Below are positions 44,317 through 54,251 of a stretch of 64,000 bases of DNA, piece by piece (within the stretch, counting starts at the first letter, position 1; each line of letters opens with the position of its first letter). This DNA comes from an uncultured Alphaproteobacteria bacterium (GTDB lineage: Bacteria > Pseudomonadota > Alphaproteobacteria > HIMB59 > GCA-002718135), in NCBI GenBank assembly GCA_902618015.1, contig CACMYX010000002.1, positions 275,115 to 339,114 on the forward strand, given 5' to 3'. Below the pieces are notes generated by a model. It was not told the origin of the DNA. It did not search any database and saw nothing but the letters and a program-made list of their open reading frames with translations. The position numbers and the translations under genes were made by a program.

Positions 44317-46764
44317 CTATATTTTTGTAAAATTATTTTCAGGATCATGCAATGGATTAAATTGAACAGACATAACATATTTATTTTTAGCAACTTCAAC
44401 CTCAAAATTGCAGCCATTTAATTTTTTTAAATCTATTTCTGAATCTATATATCCAAAGACCATATTTTTATTATAACAAAATGAATAATTGCTAGAAGTT
44501 GTTTCTCCCACAATTTTATTTTTATAATAAATAGGCTCATCATGCAATAAGAGAGGATTTCCTGGCGTAGATTTTTCTAAAACAAAATTTGTTAGTTGTT
44601 TCTTTTTAATTCTATTTTTTATTTTTAAAGCTTGTTTACCTATAAAATCTGTTTTTTTATTTAATTTAACAGTTAATTCTAATCCAGCTTCAAAAGGATT
44701 TTCAGCTGGAGAAATATCATGACCCCAATGTAAATATCCCTTTTCCATTCTCATGATATCTAGTGCATGGGCACCAGCATGTGAAAGGTTATATTTTTCT
44801 CCAACTTTAACTAACTCTAAATAAATTTCTCTAGATATATTTATAGGAACATAAATTTCCCAACCAAGTTCACCAACAAAAGATAATCTTTGGAAGATTA
44901 ATTTATTATTTTTCAATGATATTTCTTTAGCAGTTCCAAATTTAAACTTATCGTTTGAAAAATGTTCTCCAAATATTTCTGTTAGAATTTCTCTACTTTT
45001 AGGACCAAAAATACCAAAGCAAGCTAAACTTTCAGTAATATCAATTAAAGTTGTGTTTTTACTTAAATTTTCTGAAATATGTTTTTTATCATGTTCTCTC
45101 ACAGATGAACCTGTCACGATACGAAAAGAATTTTTTTTGATACATGTAACTGTTAAATCAGCAACAATACCGCCATTTGAATTAAGCATTTGCGTGTATG
45201 TTATATCACCGGGATTATTTTTAATATTATTGCAGCATAATCGTTGAAGATCGTTAAAGGCAGTATCTCCTTTAATTTCAAATTTTGCAAAAGCACTTAA
45301 GTCAAATAAACCAGCGTTTTTTCTTGTGTTTATTGTTTCATACTTTGCTGCATCATACCAATTTTGATAGCCATAACTATACTCATATTCTGGTTTCTTA
45401 CCATTTAGAGCATACCACATTGGTCTTTCAAAACCGGCCACTTGTCCAAAGCATGCCCCTTCTTTTTTCAAATCATTATGAAAAGGAAGTAGTTTAATAT
45501 TTCTCGAAGATTTATGTTGTTTGTAAGGCCAGTGCATTGCATATAAATCTCCTAATGACTCAGTAACTCTTTCAGTTATAAATTTTGTTTCAGAGTGAAA
45601 TTTTTCAAATCTTGAAATATCTAAGGAGTAAAGATCATCATTAACCTCACCGTTCATCATCCATTCTGCAGTTACTTTACCTGCACCACCAGCACTCTGA
45701 ATACCAATACTATTAAATCCACAACAAACATAAAAGTTTTTTATTTCTGGTGTTTCTCCTAAAAGATAATTTGTATCTGGAGTAAAAGCTTCAGGACCGT
45801 TAAAGAATTTTCTTATACCTACATTTTCAAGGGCTGGTATTCTTTTCATAGCATTTTTTAAATGCGGTTCAAAATGATCAAAATCTTCAGGTAGTTCTCC
45901 AAAAGAAAAATCATTGGGCACTTTATACGTATCAGTAAATGCAGGTTTAGCTTTAGGCTCAAAAATTCCTACTAAAATTTTTCCCGCATCCTCTTTTAGA
46001 TATAAGCAATTATTGTAATCTCTAAGAACTGGAAGCGATTTAGAAATTTCTTTTAGAGGCTCACTTAATATATAGAAGTGTTCATTTGGATATAGCGGTA
46101 TACTAACATTAATATCATTGGCTATTTGTCTTGACCACATTCCAGATGCTAGAACAATATACTCACATTTAATTTTTCCATGTTTTGTATCTACACCTTC
46201 TATTGATCCATTTTTAGTAAGGATTTTATTTACAGAACAATGTTCAAATATTTGAGCACCATGCATTTTTGCCGATTTAGCAAGAACATTGGTTATACCA
46301 ACAGGATCTGCTTGACCATCTTTTGGAATAAATATCCCACCAACAACGTCATCAGTATTTATAAGAGAATAAATATCCTTAATCTCATCTTTTTCTAATT
46401 CATTAACTTCTATGTTAAATCTTTGAGCAAAAGTAGCTTGCCTTTTTAATTCCTCTAATCGATCATTAGTTGTTGCAATAGTTAAAGAGCCGTTTTGCTT
46501 TAAACCTGTTGCTAATCCTGTTTCTTTTTCCAGGTCTTTATATAAATTTAACGAATAATTTCTAAGTTTTGTAATGGTTGCTGATGCACCAATCTGACCA
46601 ATCAGTCCTGCTGCATGCCAAGTAGTTCCAGAAGTTAATTGATCTCTTTCTAGCAAGATCACATCTTTCCATCCAAATTTTGCTAAATGATAAGCTACAG
46701 AACATCCAGCTATACCACCGCCTATTACGACTACTTTTGCAGAAGTAGGAATTTTATTACTCAT
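44317..46764 (-). CDS. Dimethylglycine/sarcosine dehydrogenase-like flavoprotein with GcvT domains
   Basis: 815 residues in the order FAD-dependent oxidase (DAO) domain, FAO_M linker, GcvT folate-binding domain and GcvT C-terminal barrel. GGGIAG at 15-20 binds FAD, and TSGTTWHAAGL puts His50 where mitochondrial dimethylglycine dehydrogenase attaches FAD covalently. Such enzymes demethylate dimethylglycine or sarcosine and pass the one-carbon unit to tetrahydrofolate, a common carbon and energy source for marine bacteria using glycine betaine. Substrate choice between the two is not clear. It heads a unit with the AsmA-like and AEC genes. Confidence 0.9.
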   Translation of the reverse strand: MSNKIPTSAKVVVIGGGIAGCSVAYHLAKFGWKDVILLERDQLTSGTTWHAAGLIGQIGASATITKLRNYSLNLYKDLEKETGLATGLKQNGSLTIATTNDRLEELKRQATFAQRFNIEVNELEKDEIKDIYSLINTDDVVGGIFIPKDGQADPVGITNVLAKSAKMHGAQIFEHCSVNKILTKNGSIEGVDTKHGKIKCEYIVLASGMWSRQIANDINVSIPLYPNEHFYILSEPLKEISKSLPVLRDYNNCLYLKEDAGKILVGIFEPKAKPAFTDTYKVPNDFSFGELPEDFDHFEPHLKNAMKRIPALENVGIRKFFNGPEAFTPDTNYLLGETPEIKNFYVCCGFNSIGIQSAGGAGKVTAEWMMNGEVNDDLYSLDISRFEKFHSETKFITERVTESLGDLYAMHWPYKQHKSSRNIKLLPFHNDLKKEGACFGQVAGFERPMWYALNGKKPEYEYSYGYQNWYDAAKYETINTRKNAGLFDLSAFAKFEIKGDTAFNDLQRLCCNNIKNNPGDITYTQMLNSNGGIVADLTVTCIKKNSFRIVTGSSVREHDKKHISENLSKNTTLIDITESLACFGIFGPKSREILTEIFGEHFSNDKFKFGTAKEISLKNNKLIFQRLSFVGELGWEIYVPINISREIYLELVKVGEKYNLSHAGAHALDIMRMEKGYLHWGHDISPAENPFEAGLELTVKLNKKTDFIGKQALKIKNRIKKKQLTNFVLEKSTPGNPLLLHDEPIYYKNKIVGETTSSNYSFCYNKNMVFGYIDSEIDLKKLNGCNFEVEVAKNKYVMSVQFNPLHDPENNFTKI

Positions 46765-46772
46765 TTGTAATA

Positions 46773-47777
46773 TTATAGATAAAGATTTTCAGTATGAGTT
46801 TCAAAATAAAAATCTAGATCTTCTATATTTATTTCATCTATTTTTGATGGCTCCCAAATAGGATTATGATCTTTTGAAATTAGCACAGAATTTACACCAT
46901 TATCAAAGTCACTACGGTATACTATTTTTTGACTTAATTGAAATTCAGTTTCTAAACATTCTTTTAACGATTTACCTTTTGCATCATCTATAAGTTTAGT
47001 GCTTATCGCAAGACTCATTGGACATTTAGCTAAAAGAATATCTAAAATTTTTTTTGAAAACTCTGAGCTATGACTTTTTAAATTTGTTATGATTGTTTGA
47101 ATATTTCCATTGAATAGTTCATTTATTAAATTCATATTTTTAATTAGATATGTATCATTCTTTACTTCAAAATTATCGTGTGAAATTTCTCCTCTTGTAA
47201 TAAATTTTTCTTTAACATCTTCTATTTTATTACTTCTAAAGTAGTGTGTTGCTAATCCAAAAAAAATTAATTCATTTAATCCTAAAACTTCCCCCGTTAA
47301 ACCAATATACTTACCAATGTTACCTGGAAGATTTGATAAAAAATAACTTCCGCCAACATCTGGAAAAAAGCCAATTGCAGATTCTGGCATTGCAAATTTT
47401 GAATTGTCTGTTGCCAATCTGTGATCACCATAGATTGATAAACCAACCCCGCCCCCCATCACTACACCATTCCAAACTGAAAGAAATTCTTTACTAAATT
47501 GGCTTATTAAATAATTAAGTTTATACTCAATTTTAAAAAAATCATGTTTTAAAGAGTTTTCTTGTCCAGCAAGAACAAGAGATTTTACATCACCTCCTGC
47601 ACAAAAATGTTTACCTTCTCCAACTAACAATACTCTTAAGATATTATCTTTTTCTTCCCATTCTAATAATTTGTCATGGAATTTTTTTGCCATTTCTAAA
47701 TTGAGAGCATTTAAAGCTTTAGGACGATTTAGTTTAATGATTCCAGTTTGGTTAGTTTCTGTAAATACAATATCCAT
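46773..47777 (-). CDS. 3-hydroxyisobutyryl-CoA hydrolase (enoyl-CoA hydratase/isomerase superfamily)
   Basis: 334 residues. KHFCAGGDVKSL forms the oxyanion region, MPESAIGFFPDVGGSYFL holds the catalytic Glu and the Asp typical of the hydrolase subgroup, and the C-terminal SDFDNGVNSVLISKD with NPIWEP is the mark of this subgroup rather than of true hydratases. It releases 3-hydroxyisobutyrate from its CoA ester in valine breakdown. Its start shares one base with the uvrB stop. Confidence 0.88.
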   Translation of the reverse strand: MDIVFTETNQTGIIKLNRPKALNALNLEMAKKFHDKLLEWEEKDNILRVLLVGEGKHFCAGGDVKSLVLAGQENSLKHDFFKIEYKLNYLISQFSKEFLSVWNGVVMGGGVGLSIYGDHRLATDNSKFAMPESAIGFFPDVGGSYFLSNLPGNIGKYIGLTGEVLGLNELIFFGLATHYFRSNKIEDVKEKFITRGEISHDNFEVKNDTYLIKNMNLINELFNGNIQTIITNLKSHSSEFSKKILDILLAKCPMSLAISTKLIDDAKGKSLKECLETEFQLSQKIVYRSDFDNGVNSVLISKDHNPIWEPSKIDEINIEDLDFYFETHTENLYL

Positions 47778-49849
47778 TAATTCTTTTTAAAATGCAAAAC
47801 TTTATTAGAAAGACCCACTTCTTTTGCCTTTAATCTATTAATTTCATCTCGTAATCTTGCTGCATCTTCAAATTCAAGTTTTGAGGCGAATTCATTCATT
47901 TTTTTCTCTAAATTTTTAATATGTTTATTAAGATCCTTACCAACTAATTCTTTAGCATTATCAATTTCAACTGTAACATGATCTTGTTCAGCTGTGTTTT
48001 CAATTATTTCTTGAATATTCTTTTTAATACTGATTGGCGTAATTTTATTTATTTTGTTATATTCTAGTTGTTTTGTTCGTCTTCTATCTGTCTCTTCGAT
48101 TGCTTCTTTCATACTAGTGGTAATGTTATCAGCATACATTAAGACTTTACTCTCAACATTTCTTGCAGCCCTACCAATAGTCTGAATTAAACTAGTTCTA
48201 GAACGAAGGTAACCTTCCTTATCAGCATCTAATATAGCCATTAAAGCACATTCAGGAATATCTAAACCTTCTCTAAGAAGATTTATTCCTACTAAAACAT
48301 TAAAAACTCCTAGTCTTAGATCTCTAATAATTTCTATTCTTTCTAATGTATCAATATCAGAGTGAAGATACCTTACCTTTAATCCTTCTTCATTGATATA
48401 TTCAGTAAGATCTTCGGCCATTTTTTTTGTAAGTGTTGTGATTAGAACACGATGACCTTTATCTATAGTCTTTTTACATTCATCAATTAAGTTATCAATT
48501 TGATGTTTAGTTGGCCTTATCTCAATAGGTGGATCAATTAAACCTGTTGGTCTAATTACTTGTTCAACAAAGGTACCACCTGTCTTTTCGAGTTCATAAT
48601 CTCCTGGTGTTGCACTTACAAATATAGTTTGTGGACGCATTGCATCCCATTCTTCTCTTTTTAAAGGTCTGTTATCAACACAACTTGGTAGTCTAAATCC
48701 ATATTGAGCTAAAGTTGATTTTCTAGAAAAATCACCTTTGTACATTCCTGCTATTTGACCACATGTCTGATGGCTTTCATCTATAAACAATAAAGAGTCT
48801 TCTGGAATATATTCATAAAGTGTAGGAGGAGGCTCTCCCGGCTGTCTTCCTGACAAATATCTAGAATAATTTTCAATACCACTACAACTTCCAGTAGTTT
48901 CCATCATTTCTAAGTCAAATGTAGTTCTCTCATCCAACCTTTGTCTTTCTAAGTATTTTTTTTCTTTTTCAAAAATCTCTAATTGTTTTTTTAGATCATT
49001 TTTAATCATCGTAATTGCTTTTTTTATTGTTGGCTTTGGGGTTACATAATGAGAGTTTGCAAAGATTCTTATTTGTTCAAGTTCTCCGAGCTTCTCTCCA
49101 GTGAGTGGGTCCACTTGTGTTATACTCTCTATATCGTCTCCAAACATAGATATTTTCCAAGAAATATCTTCATAGTGAGAGGGAAAAATTTCTAAAATAT
49201 CTCCCTTTGCCCTAAAGCTACCTCTTCTAAAGTCCATGTCACGACGTTTGTATAAAAGTTCTACCAACTTTCTGATAATTATCTCTCTACTTATGGATTG
49301 ATTTTTATCTAAAGTAAAAGACATTGAAGAATAAGCATCAACTGATCCAATACCATAAATACAAGAAACTGATGCTACTATGATTGTATCTCTTCTTTCC
49401 ACTAAAGATCTAGTAGCTGAATGTCTTAGACGATCAATTTGTTCGTTAATTGAAGATTCTTTTTCAATATATGTATCCGTCCTTGGTACATATGCTTCTG
49501 GTGTGTAATAATCATAATAACTGACAAAATATTCAACAGCATTATTTGGAAACAAATTTTTCATTTCTCCATAAAGTTGTGCTGCTAATGTTTTGTTTGG
49601 TGCCATTATTAAAGTCGGTTTCTGTACTTTTTCAATTACTTTAGCCATTGTAAAGGTCTTACCTGATCCAGTGACACCTAAAAGAACTTGTTCTTGTTCT
49701 CCTTCATTTAGACTTTTAACAATACTTTTAATTGCTTCAGGCTGATCACCACTTGGATTAAAATCACTTACAATTTTAAAAGGTGTTGTGATTTCGGAAG
49801 AGAGATGATGTTTTTTTTCTGCTTTATTCATTGATTCTAATATAATCAT
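47777..49849 (-). CDS. uvrB: Excinuclease ABC subunit B
   Basis: 690 residues. Walker A GVTGSGKT (58-65), the beta-hairpin region YFVSYYDYYTPEAYVP with TDTYIEKE that clamps damaged DNA, DESH as Walker B, helicase motifs LLREGLDIPE and QTIGRAARN, and a C-terminal UVR motif (FEDAARLRDEI) that binds UvrC. It is the damage-verification subunit of nucleotide excision repair. The first ATG (49849) overlaps the upstream gene by 26 bases; an ATG at 49831 (MNKAEKK) would overlap by only 8 and is an equally likely start. No ribosome-binding site decides. Confidence 0.97.
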   Translation of the reverse strand: MIILESMNKAEKKHHLSSEITTPFKIVSDFNPSGDQPEAIKSIVKSLNEGEQEQVLLGVTGSGKTFTMAKVIEKVQKPTLIMAPNKTLAAQLYGEMKNLFPNNAVEYFVSYYDYYTPEAYVPRTDTYIEKESSINEQIDRLRHSATRSLVERRDTIIVASVSCIYGIGSVDAYSSMSFTLDKNQSISREIIIRKLVELLYKRRDMDFRRGSFRAKGDILEIFPSHYEDISWKISMFGDDIESITQVDPLTGEKLGELEQIRIFANSHYVTPKPTIKKAITMIKNDLKKQLEIFEKEKKYLERQRLDERTTFDLEMMETTGSCSGIENYSRYLSGRQPGEPPPTLYEYIPEDSLLFIDESHQTCGQIAGMYKGDFSRKSTLAQYGFRLPSCVDNRPLKREEWDAMRPQTIFVSATPGDYELEKTGGTFVEQVIRPTGLIDPPIEIRPTKHQIDNLIDECKKTIDKGHRVLITTLTKKMAEDLTEYINEEGLKVRYLHSDIDTLERIEIIRDLRLGVFNVLVGINLLREGLDIPECALMAILDADKEGYLRSRTSLIQTIGRAARNVESKVLMYADNITTSMKEAIEETDRRRTKQLEYNKINKITPISIKKNIQEIIENTAEQDHVTVEIDNAKELVGKDLNKHIKNLEKKMNEFASKLEFEDAARLRDEINRLKAKEVGLSNKVLHFKKN

Positions 49850-51053
49850 TTAGATAATTGTACTTTTCTAAAAAACTACCATCTGTTGTTATTGTTCCAT
49901 TTAATATTCTTCCATCATCTTCTTTTAATAAAAAAGGAAGAACTTCTTTGATAATACCTTCACTAAATTCTGTACTTGAATCACGTGGTAATTCAGATGG
50001 TAAATTATCAACTGCCATAACAGCAATTCCATCATTATTTTCATCTATTTCTTTTAAAGTATATCTTTCAATCCAATAATTTGGCTCCTCAATTGTTGTT
50101 GATCGTATTGTAGTTGGAACAGAGCCATTAATATCACAAGTAATATCGCCAACAATTTTTAGATTTTGTAAAACTTTTAAGTCTTCATTCTCAAATATTT
50201 TTGGAGAAGATGGGTCCCAGTAATGTGCACTTATAAGTATATCAGTTTCTTTTAAATATTGTAATGCAGAACTCGAATAATCTTGAGGATTATCAATAAA
50301 ATGTTCAAGGTTAAAGTTTGTGGAAGAATTATTTGTAACATAGTCTTTAGTTTCTAAATTACAAAAAATAGGTTGATCAAATTTTTTTTCCAAAAAGTCT
50401 TTTTTTGATACTGCTTTAATGTTTGTTAGATTTAAAAGTTCAATTACTCCTTTTGCAACCCTACCATCACCAGTAACTAGAATTTTAGTTTTAGGAAAAT
50501 ATAAATTTTTTAAATTTAATACTAATCTTTCATAATCATTAATTTTATAGGCACTAGCAAGAGATTGTTTTCCAAGCACTTTAAGCAATAAATTTAAGGT
50601 ATTATAACAACCAACAATACCTGCAAATCTTCCAAAACCTAAACATCTTGTACCATTTTTACCTCTGATATTTTCATAATCAATCAATGTAATTTTTTTA
50701 TTTAAAATTGATAAGAGTAGGTCTTTCTTATGTTTTTCAATATTTTTTTGTTGTTTATTAATTTTAAAAGTGTGAGAAAAAAAAAGATATGTCCTATTAT
50801 TAATTAAAATATTGGGATCAATTTCTTTAACTCCGAATATGATTGAGCATTCATTTAAATTTTCATTAATTTTAGCACCACATAATTCATATTCTTCATC
50901 AGAAAAACATCTACTATTTGATGGCTGAATAATGAAATTAATATTTGGATTGCTTTCTTTGTATTTTTTAATATGTTCTGGGACTAGAGGAGTTCTATTT
51001 TCATCATTTCTAGACTCTCTAATAATACCAATATTGGTTAATTGCTTATCCAT
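49824..51053 (-). CDS. Lysine-ketoglutarate reductase / saccharopine dehydrogenase (lysine-forming type, LYS1-like)
   Basis: 409 residues related to the AlaDh/PNT fold. IGIIRESRNDENRTPLVPEH is the N-terminal block of the lysine-ketoglutarate reductase group, LGFGRFAGIVGCYN the central one, ILVTGDGRVAKG the NAD(P) site, and GDITCDINGSVP the late block shared with saccharopine dehydrogenases. It should join lysine and 2-oxoglutarate to saccharopine. It overlaps the LYS9-like gene by 8 bases; together they equal the two halves of the eukaryotic bifunctional enzyme and point to lysine catabolism. Confidence 0.82.
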   Translation of the reverse strand: MDKQLTNIGIIRESRNDENRTPLVPEHIKKYKESNPNINFIIQPSNSRCFSDEEYELCGAKINENLNECSIIFGVKEIDPNILINNRTYLFFSHTFKINKQQKNIEKHKKDLLLSILNKKITLIDYENIRGKNGTRCLGFGRFAGIVGCYNTLNLLLKVLGKQSLASAYKINDYERLVLNLKNLYFPKTKILVTGDGRVAKGVIELLNLTNIKAVSKKDFLEKKFDQPIFCNLETKDYVTNNSSTNFNLEHFIDNPQDYSSSALQYLKETDILISAHYWDPSSPKIFENEDLKVLQNLKIVGDITCDINGSVPTTIRSTTIEEPNYWIERYTLKEIDENNDGIAVMAVDNLPSELPRDSSTEFSEGIIKEVLPFLLKEDDGRILNGTITTDGSFLEKYNYLNDYIRINE

Positions 51054-52173
51054 TCTCTTGTTGGATATTAATTTTAAAATCTTTTAAAATTTTAAAAAAA
51101 TACATTATGTCTTCTGTTTTATGTGGTGCAGTTTTAACACCAGTCTCAATTTTATTATCCAAAATTAGATCAATCGCAGCTGATAAAGTAATCGATACAA
51201 GTTTGCCCATTGCAGTATTTTCACCACTTCCTTTTTCATCTAAAAAATAAGAACTATCAAAAATTTTATTATGATTTTCAAACGCTTTAAGTTTTACAGA
51301 AAGTACAACACGATCTTCTTCCTCAGGTAAATATTTATTATCTTTTAATAATTCTTCACTTTTTTGATTAATATCAGCTTCTATATTATCTGATCTATTT
51401 TCAAGCATTGAAAAGATATCATGCCATGCTTCTTTCCAACCTTCTAGCCGTAAGGTTCCTCTTACAAATTCTTTGACTTTCCATTTCTCGTCAAATAGGT
51501 ATTCACTTACATATGGTGTTGAATCTCTGTTTGGATAAGCTTCAAAATTTTCATCAGATATTGAATAAGAACTAATAGATTTGTAAGGAGTTACAGTATT
51601 TATTTTACCTTTCGTTATATATTTTGCATCATTGTTTAATGCTTTAATTACTCCAGCTGGAGACCAACTAAATTTGTATTTGAAATCATTTGGAATTGCT
51701 GGAAAACCCCCACAATATGATTCATAAACTACTTCTGTTTTTCCAGTCGAGATTTTTTTAAGATCACTGACAAGTAAATGAGAAAAAAAATGATCGATAC
51801 CTGGATCTAAACCTACCTCATTGATAAATACTAAATTTTCTTTTTTTACATCTGAATTTAGCATATTTATTTCTGGATTAAGATAACTAGTAGATGCAAA
51901 ATGACATTTATGCTTTAAACAAAGTTTAGCTATTTCTAAATGTTTGTTTGCTGGTAGTTGAGAAATAACAATATCACCCGGATTTGTTTCCTTAAATAAT
52001 AAATCAACATCAAACTGTTTTGCGTTCACATTGTTTTTATCTACATGGTCAATACTCTTTATAGCTTTATCTAATGTTCTATTCCATACTGTAAAATTAT
52101 CTAAATTTTTAGCTAATCTTCTAATTCCTGGTATGGAAGATAATCCTGTTCCTATCCAATGTACATGTTTCAT
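51046..52173 (-). CDS. Saccharopine dehydrogenase, glutamate-forming type (LYS9-like)
   Basis: 375 residues. The N-terminal Rossmann region reads HWIGTGLSSIPGIRRL, followed by ISQLPANKHLEIAKLC and the diagnostic NEVGLDPGIDH with YCGGFPA downstream. These are shared by LYS9 and the C-terminal half of the bifunctional enzyme. It should split saccharopine into glutamate and aminoadipate semialdehyde. It is the first gene of a coupled - strand chain that continues through the LYS1-like gene, uvrB and the hydrolase gene with overlaps of 8, 26 and 1 bases. Confidence 0.85.
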   Translation of the reverse strand: MKHVHWIGTGLSSIPGIRRLAKNLDNFTVWNRTLDKAIKSIDHVDKNNVNAKQFDVDLLFKETNPGDIVISQLPANKHLEIAKLCLKHKCHFASTSYLNPEINMLNSDVKKENLVFINEVGLDPGIDHFFSHLLVSDLKKISTGKTEVVYESYCGGFPAIPNDFKYKFSWSPAGVIKALNNDAKYITKGKINTVTPYKSISSYSISDENFEAYPNRDSTPYVSEYLFDEKWKVKEFVRGTLRLEGWKEAWHDIFSMLENRSDNIEADINQKSEELLKDNKYLPEEEDRVVLSVKLKAFENHNKIFDSSYFLDEKGSGENTAMGKLVSITLSAAIDLILDNKIETGVKTAPHKTEDIMYFFKILKDFKINIQQENG

Positions 52174-52238
52174 AGTCTTATTTACTTTTATATTAAATTG
52201 TTTACTACATTAATGAAACTTAAAATACGGTAATTTAT

Positions 52239-53048
52239 TTGACTTCAATAGTATCTATTTTTTTATTAACAGGTCTAGTATCTGGTTTTATTGCAGGATT
52301 ATTAGGAGTTGGAGGTGGCATAATAATTGTACCTGTAACTTACTTTATTTTACTTAATCTTGGTTATAGCTCTGAAATTGTCATGCATGTTGCTGTAGCA
52401 TCTTCCCTTGGTGTAATTTGTTTTACTTCAATTTCTTCCATAAGATCCCATGTTAAACTTAAAAATACAAATTTAATAATAGTAAAAAAATGGGCAGTAG
52501 GAATAATAATAGGATCAATTGTAGGATCAATTGTAGCTAGTTCTATTTCAGGACAGAGTTTAGTAATTCTTTTTATAATTCTAGCATTTTTGATTTCATT
52601 AAATATGCTGTTTCAACAAAACCCAATAATTGTAAGTAAGGATATACCATCATCTAATATAATTAACTTTTTAATTAGTTCTTCTATTGGTTTTTTATCT
52701 GCAACCATTGGTATAGGTGGTGGCAGTTTTAGTGTTCCTACTTTAACAATGTTTTCAAAAAAGATTCATGAAGCAGTTGGTACTTCTGCTGTTTTTGGTT
52801 TTTTAATTGCTTTTCCAGGAACACTTACATTTATGTATACTGGGTCAAATATAAATGAACTTCCCATTTATTCTCTTGGTTACGTAAATATTATAATAGT
52901 TTTTTTTATATCGATAACTAGTATATTTACTGCTGGAATTGGTGCAAAAGTTTCATCAAATATAGATAAGTTAGTATTAAGAAAGATTTTTGCTATTTTT
53001 TTGTTGTTAACTTGTGCTAGTCTAATTATTGAACATTTTATAATTTAA
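52239..53048 (+). CDS. TauE/SafE family transporter
   Basis: 269 residues, about eight membrane spans in two repeats, each opening with a Gly-rich motif: GFIAGLLGVGGGIIIVP and GFLSATIGIGGGSFSVP. This pattern defines the TauE/SafE family, which exports sulfite, sulfoacetate or other sulfur-containing anions. The start is a TTG; no ATG is available nearby in frame. The aspartate aminotransferase gene begins at the base after its stop, so the two are co-transcribed. Confidence 0.87.
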   Translation: MTSIVSIFLLTGLVSGFIAGLLGVGGGIIIVPVTYFILLNLGYSSEIVMHVAVASSLGVICFTSISSIRSHVKLKNTNLIIVKKWAVGIIIGSIVGSIVASSISGQSLVILFIILAFLISLNMLFQQNPIIVSKDIPSSNIINFLISSSIGFLSATIGIGGGSFSVPTLTMFSKKIHEAVGTSAVFGFLIAFPGTLTFMYTGSNINELPIYSLGYVNIIIVFFISITSIFTAGIGAKVSSNIDKLVLRKIFAIFLLLTCASLIIEHFII

Positions 53049-54251
53049 ATGAATTTTGTTGCAGATAGACTAAGTAAAATAAAACCTTCAATGACTGTAG
53101 GTATAAATATCAAAGCCAAGGCTTTGAAGGACGAGGGTAAAGATGTAATTGTTCTTGCAGCAGGTGAGCCAGATTTTAACACACCAAAAAATATAAGAGA
53201 TGCTGCTAGTAAAGCGATGGAAGAGGGTAAAACAAAATATGTACCAGGTAAAGGTACACCAGAATTACAAAAAGCAATTCAGAAAAAATTCAGAGAAGAT
53301 AATAATATTGATTATCAATTAGATGAAATCATATGCGGTGTCGGAGGCAAACACATTATCTATAATGCTATGATGGCAACAATTAATCCGGGAGATGAAG
53401 TTATTATAACAGCTCCTTTTTGGGTTAGTTATCCCGATATTGTTTTATTAGCAGAAGGGAACCCTGTGATAGTTGAGTGCCCTCAATCACAAAATTTTAA
53501 GATTACACCCGAACAACTAGAAAAAAATATAAACTCTAAAACAAAATGGTTAATGTTAAATAGTCCCAGTAATCCGACTGGCTCAGTTTATTCAAAAAAA
53601 GAGTTAGAAGACTTAGCACTTATCTTAAAAAAATATCCTAATGTTCTTATAATGTGTGATGATATATATGAAAAAATTGTTTACGATGGCATAGAATTTC
53701 ATACTCTTGCTTCTATTGAACCTTCACTGAAAGACAGATGTTTGACACTTAATGGTGTTTCAAAGTCATATTGCATGACCGGATGGAGACTTGGATATTG
53801 TGGAGCTCCAAAAGAGATTATTGCTGCTATGAACAAAATACAATCACAAAGCACAACATCAACTTCTTCAATTACAATGGCTGCTGCAGTTGAAGCAATA
53901 AGTGGTCCTCAGGATTTTATAAACGAGCATAATAAAAAATTTTTGATACGTAGAGATTTAGTATTGAATAAATTAAATGATATTAATGGAATTACATGTC
54001 AAAAACCAGAAGGAGCTTTTTACGTTTATCCAAATTGCGAGGGTATAATTGGAAAAAAGACACCAAATGGAAAACATATCTCCAATGATGAAGATTTCAT
54101 GACATACCTTTTAGAAGATCAAGGTGTAGCAGGAGTGCATGGTGCAGCATTTGGGTTATCGCCTTATTTTAGATTATCTTATGCAACTAGTGATGCAATT
54201 CTAGAAGATGCGTGCAACAGAATAAAAGAAGCTTGTAATAAGCTTACGTAA
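53049..54251 (+). CDS. aspC: Aspartate aminotransferase (class I, subgroup Ib/gamma type)
   Basis: 400 residues, the usual length. AAGEPDFNTP, YVPGKGTPELQKAI, NSPSNPTGSVY, DDIYE and NGVSKSYCMTGWRLGY with Lys239 as the Schiff-base Lys. These match the bacterial AspC/AatA type common in alphaproteobacteria, which also accepts prephenate in some species. It converts aspartate and 2-oxoglutarate to oxaloacetate and glutamate. It is clearly different from the two island aminotransferases. Its stop overlaps that of pyk by 8 bases through a TTACGTAA palindrome. Confidence 0.9.
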   Translation: MNFVADRLSKIKPSMTVGINIKAKALKDEGKDVIVLAAGEPDFNTPKNIRDAASKAMEEGKTKYVPGKGTPELQKAIQKKFREDNNIDYQLDEIICGVGGKHIIYNAMMATINPGDEVIITAPFWVSYPDIVLLAEGNPVIVECPQSQNFKITPEQLEKNINSKTKWLMLNSPSNPTGSVYSKKELEDLALILKKYPNVLIMCDDIYEKIVYDGIEFHTLASIEPSLKDRCLTLNGVSKSYCMTGWRLGYCGAPKEIIAAMNKIQSQSTTSTSSITMAAAVEAISGPQDFINEHNKKFLIRRDLVLNKLNDINGITCQKPEGAFYVYPNCEGIIGKKTPNGKHISNDEDFMTYLLEDQGVAGVHGAAFGLSPYFRLSYATSDAILEDACNRIKEACNKLT

